Origin: Cyanobacteria bacterium UBA7694
GTDB taxonomy: Bacteria > Cyanobacteriota > Sericytochromatia > UBA7694
Reading direction: 5' to 3'
Length of the DNA stretch: 6,504 nucleotides
NCBI GenBank assembly: GCA_002482705.1
Contig: DLGM01000037.1
Location: 1-6,504, forward strand
Below are positions 1 through 4,686 of this stretch, in pieces. Made by a program: the position numbers and the translations under genes. The number at the start of each line of letters is the position of its first letter. The first letter of the stretch is position 1. Below the pieces are notes generated by a model. It was given only the letters and a program-made list of their open reading frames with translations, was not told the origin of the DNA and ran no database searches.

Positions 1-544
1 GTTGTTAGCTTGCCAATCGGGAAATCAACCGGCACAAATAGCAACAGCATCTCCAGGGCAATTGATTCAAACCCAGGATAATCCGATGGGCAGCGAAGGC
101 CAACGCGTGTATTTAAAACTGCAAATCGCGGTTGCCGAAGTCAAGGGCTTAGAGCAAGCCCCTAAAAATGCCCAAGGCCTATTGGATGCCCAGGGAGCCA
201 CCTTCAAAGTGGCTCAAGAAAATGGCGCTGACTTGGCCGCAGGCACCCTCTCGGACAATACGATCACTGTACCGGCTGAACAGTTGGGGAACGGGCCTTA
301 TATCCTGCGTATTACGCTGCCCACCGGTGAAATTCTCAATGTGCGCCTGCAAGATACGTTAAGCGCGGGTGAGACCCGCGTCATTCGCAGCAATCAAGTA
401 ACCGTCACAAACAGCCAACAGTGCGAGGGGGACAATTGTGTCTCGGTCGGTGGGGATGTGAAAGTCGAGCAAAAGAATGTCACTGTAGGGGGCGACAACT
501 GTGTTGCGCTTAACTGCACCCTCCAAACCAAAGAGGCGCCCTAA
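1..544 (+). CDS. Small lipoprotein with C-terminal Cys motifs (5' partial)
   Basis: The reading frame is open to the left edge, so the start codon and most of the signal peptide lie outside the window. The first complete codons read L-L-A-C, a good lipobox, with the Cys codon at 11-13. The TTG at position 2 is therefore a Leu codon inside the signal peptide and not the start. The mature part is about 177 residues. It has a polar linker, then a probable beta-rich domain (about residues 35-135 counted from the TTG; GPYILRITLPTGE looks like an Ig-like or carboxypeptidase-regulatory-like edge). The tail has four Cys (141, 146, 167, 172) arranged as two C-x3-N-C motifs separated by a VGGDV segment. 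A related motif occurs in the next gene, whose ATG directly abuts this stop codon, so the two are likely co-transcribed and co-translated. I do not recognise a named family, and no catalytic motif is visible. A role as a surface-anchored structural or binding protein is inference. Confidence 0.8.
   Translation, partial: LLACQSGNQPAQIATASPGQLIQTQDNPMGSEGQRVYLKLQIAVAEVKGLEQAPKNAQGLLDAQGATFKVAQENGADLAAGTLSDNTITVPAEQLGNGPYILRITLPTGEILNVRLQDTLSAGETRVIRSNQVTVTNSQQCEGDNCVSVGGDVKVEQKNVTVGGDNCVALNCTLQTKEAP
532..536 (+). promoter_or_regulatory. Ribosome binding site AGAGG for the 545 start
   Basis: AGAGG lies inside the end of the upstream coding region, 8 nt before the ATG at 545. It supports this start, together with the signal peptide that begins there. 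The stop of the upstream gene (542-544) and the ATG abut as TAAATG, so a terminating ribosome could re-initiate directly. Confidence 0.6.
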
Positions 545-2095
545 ATGTACAAAGCAGCCAGTTGCATCATCCTCTTGCTGGGGTTGAGTGCCTGTAGCAG
601 TGATTGGCTCACGGCCCAAATCGAGCGCCCCGGTTTACGTTTGCGCGCCGAGCTCAGTACTGCCCCCCTGGCCAGCGCATCTCCCATCCCATCGCCAAGT
701 GCCACCTTAAACCCCGCAGCAACCGTTCAGGTGGGGCGCGACGTGAATATTACTGCATCGAATATTCAGCAGGGTTCTGGTAGCAACCTGTGTATCGGTG
801 TTAATTGTAAAATCGAAGAAACCAATATCACCCAAATACAGCCGATTCTCTCTCCAAATCCACAACCGAGTGCTTCGGATATTTTACCCACGCCCACAGC
901 ATCACAAGCCCCAACAAACCCTGTACCCACAGCAACACCCTCCTTGATTCCTGAAGTACCGTTTATACCCACTCCCACACCAGAGCCAACCCCTCCTACA
1001 CAGGAGACAGGTCCGGTCAATATCGCCGCATTTGTGCAATCGGGCTGGACGCCCGAAATCATCGCTGATGGCCCGCATATCGGCATTCTGACCACCCCTT
1101 CTTCCGGCGCCATTTTATACCGTAGCGATAATTATGGACAATCATTTGCACCTATTCCCTTGCATATAACCTTGAGTAGCAGCTCAAACCACCTGGTACG
1201 GCAATCAAACGGGGCCTGGTTATTACTCTATGTAGATACAGATGGCCGATTGTATATGCGCCGCAGCAGCAATCAGGGGCTTGCCTGGGGAGCACCGATC
1301 CGCATTGGCGAAGGCTTTAATGGGAGAAGTTATTTAGATCCCACCCTGACCTTTGCCAATGGTCAGGGTTATTTAGTTGTCAATGCGATGGTGGGGAGTA
1401 CCCGGGATCTCTATCTGTTCAAAATCGACAGTGCTCTCAATATCACTCCTCCCAGCCGTATTACCGCCGATACCGACAACAATGAGAAGCCCCAAGTAGC
1501 TGTCACTACCGATGGCAAAGTGCATGTGAGTTATGTGCTCAACAGTAGCCCCGCACAACTGATGCTCATCACCAGCGACAATGATGGGGAAAGTTTCCAT
1601 CTCCCTGAGCGCATTGATGACGCCAATACAAACCCTGAAACACCCCAACTGTTTAGCTCTTTTGCAGAGAGTAATACGATGGTAGCAGATGGCAAACGCT
1701 TATATATCGGTTATGGGCTTTATGAACAAGGAGATGCTAATCTATATCTGGCTTGGCGGCCAGACAGTGAAACAGCTTTTCAGCGAACGCTGATGCATGA
1801 TGTTACAGCCCAAGCACAACTACGACCGCTCTTAAAAGTAGACGCCCAAAGAAATTTATATGCAATGTGGGTAGATGACCGTATGCGTAAAAATTATGGA
1901 ACTCAAGCTTGGGCGATCAGCACAAATGGAGGGCAAAGTTTTGCCCCTGCTCGACTATTAAATGAAGATGGCTATTATCGCCAAGGTAGTTTTGCCCTCA
2001 ATCCAGCAGATCCGGGTTGGCTCTATATGACAACAAACTATAACAATGACTCTCATGGCGTCAGCGAAGTACGCTTTTTCCGGCGTCAGTTCTAA
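545..2095 (+). CDS. Lipoprotein with Pro/Thr stalk and BNR/Asp-box propeller domain
   Basis: This is a complete 516-residue protein. Residues 1-17 form a lipoprotein signal peptide (n-region MYK, hydrophobic IILLLG, lipobox L14-S-A-C17; Ser at +2). Residues 61-91 carry a VGRDV...C83-x3-N87-C88 motif like that in the preceding gene. Residues 99-155 are a Pro/Thr/Ser-rich stalk. Residues 157-516 contain four Asp-box-like motifs: S194DNYGQSF, S241SNQGLAW, S344DNDGESF and S459TNGGQSF. These fit the BNR/sialidase-type beta-propeller, in which such loops sit between the last two strands of a blade. All four have Asn where the classical motif has Asp. I could not identify the Arg triad, Tyr/Glu pair or acid Asp of a working sialidase, so a binding or structural propeller is at least as likely as a glycosidase. 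Its stop is followed 14 nt later by a hairpin terminator. Domain class is fairly secure; substrate and function are unknown. Confidence 0.85.
   Translation: MYKAASCIILLLGLSACSSDWLTAQIERPGLRLRAELSTAPLASASPIPSPSATLNPAATVQVGRDVNITASNIQQGSGSNLCIGVNCKIEETNITQIQPILSPNPQPSASDILPTPTASQAPTNPVPTATPSLIPEVPFIPTPTPEPTPPTQETGPVNIAAFVQSGWTPEIIADGPHIGILTTPSSGAILYRSDNYGQSFAPIPLHITLSSSSNHLVRQSNGAWLLLYVDTDGRLYMRRSSNQGLAWGAPIRIGEGFNGRSYLDPTLTFANGQGYLVVNAMVGSTRDLYLFKIDSALNITPPSRITADTDNNEKPQVAVTTDGKVHVSYVLNSSPAQLMLITSDNDGESFHLPERIDDANTNPETPQLFSSFAESNTMVADGKRLYIGYGLYEQGDANLYLAWRPDSETAFQRTLMHDVTAQAQLRPLLKVDAQRNLYAMWVDDRMRKNYGTQAWAISTNGGQSFAPARLLNEDGYYRQGSFALNPADPGWLYMTTNYNNDSHGVSEVRFFRRQF
791..808 (+). other. C-x3-N-C motif shared with the upstream gene
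   Basis: This region encodes C83-I-G-V-N-C88 and follows VGRDVNITASN (residues 63-73). The partner in the previous gene is C167-V-A-L-N-C172, following VGGDVKVEQKN. It is a protein-level similarity that suggests a common domain or an interaction element. Cys pairs in exported proteins may form disulfides, but that is inference. Confidence 0.55.
839..1009 (+). other. Region encoding a Pro/Thr-rich stalk
   Basis: The region codes for residues 99-155, dense in Pro, Thr, Ser and Ala, with short PTPTP and PTA runs. Such segments act as extended, flexible spacers that hold a domain away from the membrane anchor. Here the stalk separates the Cys motif near the anchor from the propeller. Confidence 0.75.
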
Positions 2096-2109
2096 ACGCC
2101 TCAGAATGA

Positions 2110-2148
2110 CTGAGCCCCAACTCGTTGGGGCTCAGATACATTTATTTT
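2110..2148 (+). terminator. Intrinsic terminator between convergent genes
   Basis: An 11-bp perfect stem (2110-2120 with 2125-2135, CTGAGCCCCAA/TTGGGGCTCAG) closes a 4-nt CTCG loop. On the + strand it is followed, after GATACA, by the T-rich TTTATTTT (2141-2148), so it best serves the + unit ending at 2095. The T-tract is interrupted and displaced, so efficiency is uncertain. Read on the - strand the same stem lies about 20 nt past the stop at 2155, but no T-run follows it, so a bidirectional role is possible but weaker. A smaller CTCAG/CTGAG hairpin (2100-2104 with 2110-2114) would compete with the left arm. Confidence 0.75.
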
Positions 2149-2154
2149 GGCCAC

Positions 2155-2559
2155 TCAATCCATCCCAATTTGGCCAATCACCCGAATAGGGGTAGGGCTG
2201 GCGGTGGGGGAATTACCACTGCCACTGCCTCCGCCGCCTCCACCCCCACCGCTCAGAGGAACCTGAGTGGGCGTGGGAGAAGGTGTGGGTGTCGGGGTCG
2301 GCGTAGGTACGGGCACCTGCACCTCCGCTAAATGATCAGGTACGGGAGTGCTCACGGCCACAGGAGGCGGGGTTGGCTGCGCAGTTGCTGCGGGTAGTAG
2401 GGGTGTCGGGCGGGCGGAAGCAACAACGGATGCTGTCGGAGCGGGTGATGGAGTGAGAGCAGGTGTAGGTGGTTCAGTCCAATAGGGCTGATCAATCAGA
2501 ACCTGGCTGGCACAAGCCGATATAGCGAATAATAAGAAAATAAAAGCGAGATATTTCAT
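2155..2559 (-). CDS. Small Pro/Thr/Gly-rich lipoprotein
   Basis: This is a 134-residue protein taken from the ATG at 2559, which overlaps the upstream stop as ATGA. A TTG at 2565 in the same frame is possible but adds only two residues and has no advantage. Residues 1-16 form a lipoprotein signal peptide (MKYLAFIFLLFA, lipobox I13-S-A-C16; Ala at +2). After a short segment with DQPYW, nearly all the rest is low complexity: Pro/Thr/Ala-rich (about 30-76), a (PT)n run (85-98), then eight Gly and GSGSG (104-115), ending in a short RVIGQIGMD tail. No globular domain, transmembrane helix or catalytic motif is visible. No Shine-Dalgarno sequence precedes the ATG, so translation probably depends on coupling to the upstream gene. 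It resembles a lipoprotein stalk without a head: a short surface tether, a wall or periplasm spacer, or a remnant that lost a C-terminal domain. No family is recognised. Confidence 0.75.
   Translation of the reverse strand: MKYLAFIFLLFAISACASQVLIDQPYWTEPPTPALTPSPAPTASVVASARPTPLLPAATAQPTPPPVAVSTPVPDHLAEVQVPVPTPTPTPTPSPTPTQVPLSGGGGGGGGSGSGNSPTASPTPIRVIGQIGMD
2215..2313 (-). repeat. Low-complexity (PT)n and poly-Gly coding tract
   Basis: This tract encodes residues 83-115 of the small lipoprotein: alternating Pro/Thr, then eight consecutive Gly and GSGSG. Codons are mixed within each run (CCC, CCT and CCG for Pro; ACG, ACC, ACA and ACT for Thr; GGT, GGG, GGA and GGC for Gly). The repetition is therefore at protein level and not a clean DNA microsatellite. 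Confidence 0.7.
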
Positions 2560-4676
2560 GGCCAAAAGCCAATTTGTTTACCAAAGATACCTACCAGCAC
2601 AGGGCCAGGATCATCGGGGTTTACGGGCTCTTGGTTGACGCTGGTCCAAGCGAGATGAAGATTGCCATTGCCTCCCCAACTGAGGGTCGAAGAACCTTGA
2701 TGGCTCAGGGTATACGTATTCACCTGTTGTTCTCTCCCCAAAGGCGCACCTTGCGCCGTAAAACGCTGAAGATATACACCAGAGCCAGCTATTTCGTTGG
2801 CATCATCCTGCCCATAACTGTCCCAGGAGATGGCAAAATGTCCTTCGGGAGCTATGGCAATAGCGGGGTACATTTGCATTGAAAACACCGTTGTATTGAC
2901 ACGCACTTCATCGCTGAGCGGGGTGCCATTGGCTTGAAATCTGCGCATATAAATACCGGCCCCTGTTTGGCCCGGTACCGAATCAATGCCCCCTTCATCT
3001 TGATAATAACTGTGCCAAGTGGCAACAAACTTCCCACTTTGATCCATGGCGACCTCCACATCGCCTTGCAGTTTGGCCGTATGTTGATTGAGCTGAATGT
3101 CATCGGTTAAAGATATACCTTGTGTATCAAAAGCACGGGCAAAAACGCCCAGGTCACTGCCATCTAAATCTTCCCAGGCGACAACAAAACCACCTTGAGG
3201 GCCGACACTCACGCTCGGCCATTGGGGCTGACCTCGGTTGAGCTGATTCACCTGAATTTCGCTCCCGATAGGTTGCATATCGGCGTTATAACGCTGGGCA
3301 ATAATCGCCTGCCGCGAGCTACAGCGCCACACAATCACAACATTCCCCAGATGATCCATACTCATGCGCGGCAAGTGCTGGTTGCCTGTTTGAAAGGTAT
3401 TGGCCCGGAAAGGTCCGCCTACTTGTGTTCCCGTACTGTCATATCGTTGGGCGATAATCTCAATGCCTTCACTGCTGGGTTCATCATTGGCACTTTGCCA
3501 GACAATCACAAAACTGCCGTCGGGAGCCATCGCCACATCAGGGCCGCCTTGCCCACCGACAGTGAACGTATTCACTTGAAATTGTGGGCCACGGGGGATG
3601 CCGTGGGCATCAAAACGGCGTGCATAGATACCAAAATCACTGCCATCCTGCCCAGACTCATCTTGCCAAACAGCCACAAAATTGCCCTCTCGATCACTGG
3701 CAATATGAGGATTCCGCTGACTCCCCAAGGTATAAGTATTCACCTGGAACTCTTGTTGACAAGCGCCTACCGATTCGGGCTCACAAGCAATCCCATTGAG
3801 CCAAGTCACCCCGCCCAAACGGGTGCCGCGCAATGCGGCCCCCTGTAAATTGGCATCAATCAGGCTGGCATTATGCAAATCTGCGTATTGGAGATTTGCA
3901 CCATTTAAGTTGGCACCATTGAGTATCAAGCCTTGTAAATCGGCTCCGGCTAAATCACAAAAAGGACAGTGAAGCACGTCTTGTAAAATTTGGGACTGGG
4001 GATTGGTAACCCGAGCGGGTAGAATCTGGGTATTGTGTCGGGCTAAAACTGCGACTGGGTCCTCACTCTCGCTCAAAAGCGTGTGGGCTAAAGCGGTCGC
4101 CTCTTCAACTTCACTGGATGCAATATCCCCAACGGTCTCTGGATAGCTGGTTTCGCCAGCCGACAGCGTTAATGCAGCAATAAAATCGCTGGCAGTCAAG
4201 GATTTTAAATGAATCAAGGCACTGAGCGCCGTGGTCCGTGCATCCACAACCGTGGTATCACCGGTCAAGCTTTCCCAGCCATTGGCCGTGCGCCGCACCC
4301 AGGTGCGTAAAGCTTGACGTTGTTGAGCAGGCCCCATGCGGCGACTGGCTTCGAGAATGAACATATCGCCCACCGCAGGTGTAAAACTTGAATCGAAAGT
4401 CAGTTGGAACGCCCCATTGGCATCCGTGCTGCCAGCGGCCGCAGTGCGATGGGCGTCGGTAGCATGCTCAGCAGGATAGAGAAGCGAAACTGTAGCGTGA
4501 CTACGAATAATCGCTACATTTTTTACTTGCCAAGATACTCCCGAAAAGAAAACGTAGCCCACCAAAGCATCCCTTTGCTGTTGATGTGCAGTCAGAACAG
4601 GAACAACACCACAGCCAATGAATCCAGTACTGATTGCAACACTCGAAAGAACGGAGAGAAAGCGTTTATATTTCAT
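2556..4676 (-). CDS. Lipoprotein: N-terminal beta domain, 11 pentapeptide repeats, seven-blade propeller
   Basis: The start chosen is the ATG at 4676 (706 residues). It has a GAGGGA ribosome site and begins a lipoprotein signal peptide (MKYKRF, hydrophobic stretch, F19-I-G-C22). The frame extends upstream to 4748, but that overlaps the previous gene and would bury the signal peptide. Residues 23-230 form an N-terminal domain with a carboxypeptidase-regulatory-like stretch (STDANGAFQLTF, 83-94) and a helix-prone part (about 146-215). C237-P-F-C240 caps 11 in-phase pentapeptide units, with central Leu/Ile every fifth residue from L242 to W292, expected to form a right-handed quadrilateral beta-helix. 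C298-x7-C306 follows. Residues 309-706 hold seven repeats of about 53-64 residues, starting near 310, 366, 423, 474, 527, 591 and 650. Their pattern is QVNTxTxxxQ...PxIAxxxxGxFVxxW...GIYARRF, consistent with a seven-bladed beta-propeller. No active site was identified. It is a paralogue of the upstream gene. A surface-tethered binding or structural role is inference. Confidence 0.85.
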   Translation of the reverse strand: MKYKRFLSVLSSVAISTGFIGCGVVPVLTAHQQQRDALVGYVFFSGVSWQVKNVAIIRSHATVSLLYPAEHATDAHRTAAAGSTDANGAFQLTFDSSFTPAVGDMFILEASRRMGPAQQRQALRTWVRRTANGWESLTGDTTVVDARTTALSALIHLKSLTASDFIAALTLSAGETSYPETVGDIASSEVEEATALAHTLLSESEDPVAVLARHNTQILPARVTNPQSQILQDVLHCPFCDLAGADLQGLILNGANLNGANLQYADLHNASLIDANLQGAALRGTRLGGVTWLNGIACEPESVGACQQEFQVNTYTLGSQRNPHIASDREGNFVAVWQDESGQDGSDFGIYARRFDAHGIPRGPQFQVNTFTVGGQGGPDVAMAPDGSFVIVWQSANDEPSSEGIEIIAQRYDSTGTQVGGPFRANTFQTGNQHLPRMSMDHLGNVVIVWRCSSRQAIIAQRYNADMQPIGSEIQVNQLNRGQPQWPSVSVGPQGGFVVAWEDLDGSDLGVFARAFDTQGISLTDDIQLNQHTAKLQGDVEVAMDQSGKFVATWHSYYQDEGGIDSVPGQTGAGIYMRRFQANGTPLSDEVRVNTTVFSMQMYPAIAIAPEGHFAISWDSYGQDDANEIAGSGVYLQRFTAQGAPLGREQQVNTYTLSHQGSSTLSWGGNGNLHLAWTSVNQEPVNPDDPGPVLVGIFGKQIGFWP
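3801..3956 (-). repeat. Pentapeptide-repeat region, 11 units
   Basis: This region encodes residues 241-292, with Leu (finally Trp) at every fifth position: 242, 247, 252 and so on to 292. Typical units are NGANL, NGANL and IDANL. It is bounded by C-P-F-C on the N-terminal side and by C-x7-C on the C-terminal side. Eleven units make just under three turns of a four-sided beta-helix, short for a free-standing solenoid, so here it is probably a spacer between the N-terminal domain and the propeller. Confidence 0.85.
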
Positions 4677-4680
4677 AAGA

Positions 4681-4686
4681 TCCCTC
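4681..4686 (-). promoter_or_regulatory. Ribosome binding site GAGGGA for the 4676 start
   Basis: Read on the - strand this is TATTGAGGGATCTTATG. The site overlaps the TGA stop (4685-4687) of the preceding gene and lies 4 nt before the ATG. It decides the start at 4676 over the longer frame, and it implies close translational linkage of the two paralogues. Confidence 0.7.

Noticed and set aside
766..1113. 115-codon Gly/Val-rich open frame on the - strand
   Set aside because: It is antisense to the Pro/Thr stalk; Gly/Val richness is the expected complement of Pro/Thr codons.
545..2095. Assignment as an active sialidase
   Set aside because: Asp-box-like loops alone do not show catalysis, and the needed catalytic residues could not be placed.
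2125..2331. Short Arg/Gly-rich + strand frame
   Set aside because: It starts inside the terminator hairpin and is antisense to the (PT)n/Gly tract of the small lipoprotein; its composition is that of a shadow frame.
3195..3848. 217-codon open frame on the + strand
   Set aside because: It lies wholly antisense to the propeller and pentapeptide part of the - strand lipoprotein, has no signal peptide or recognisable domain, and is explained by the regular codon pattern of the repeats.
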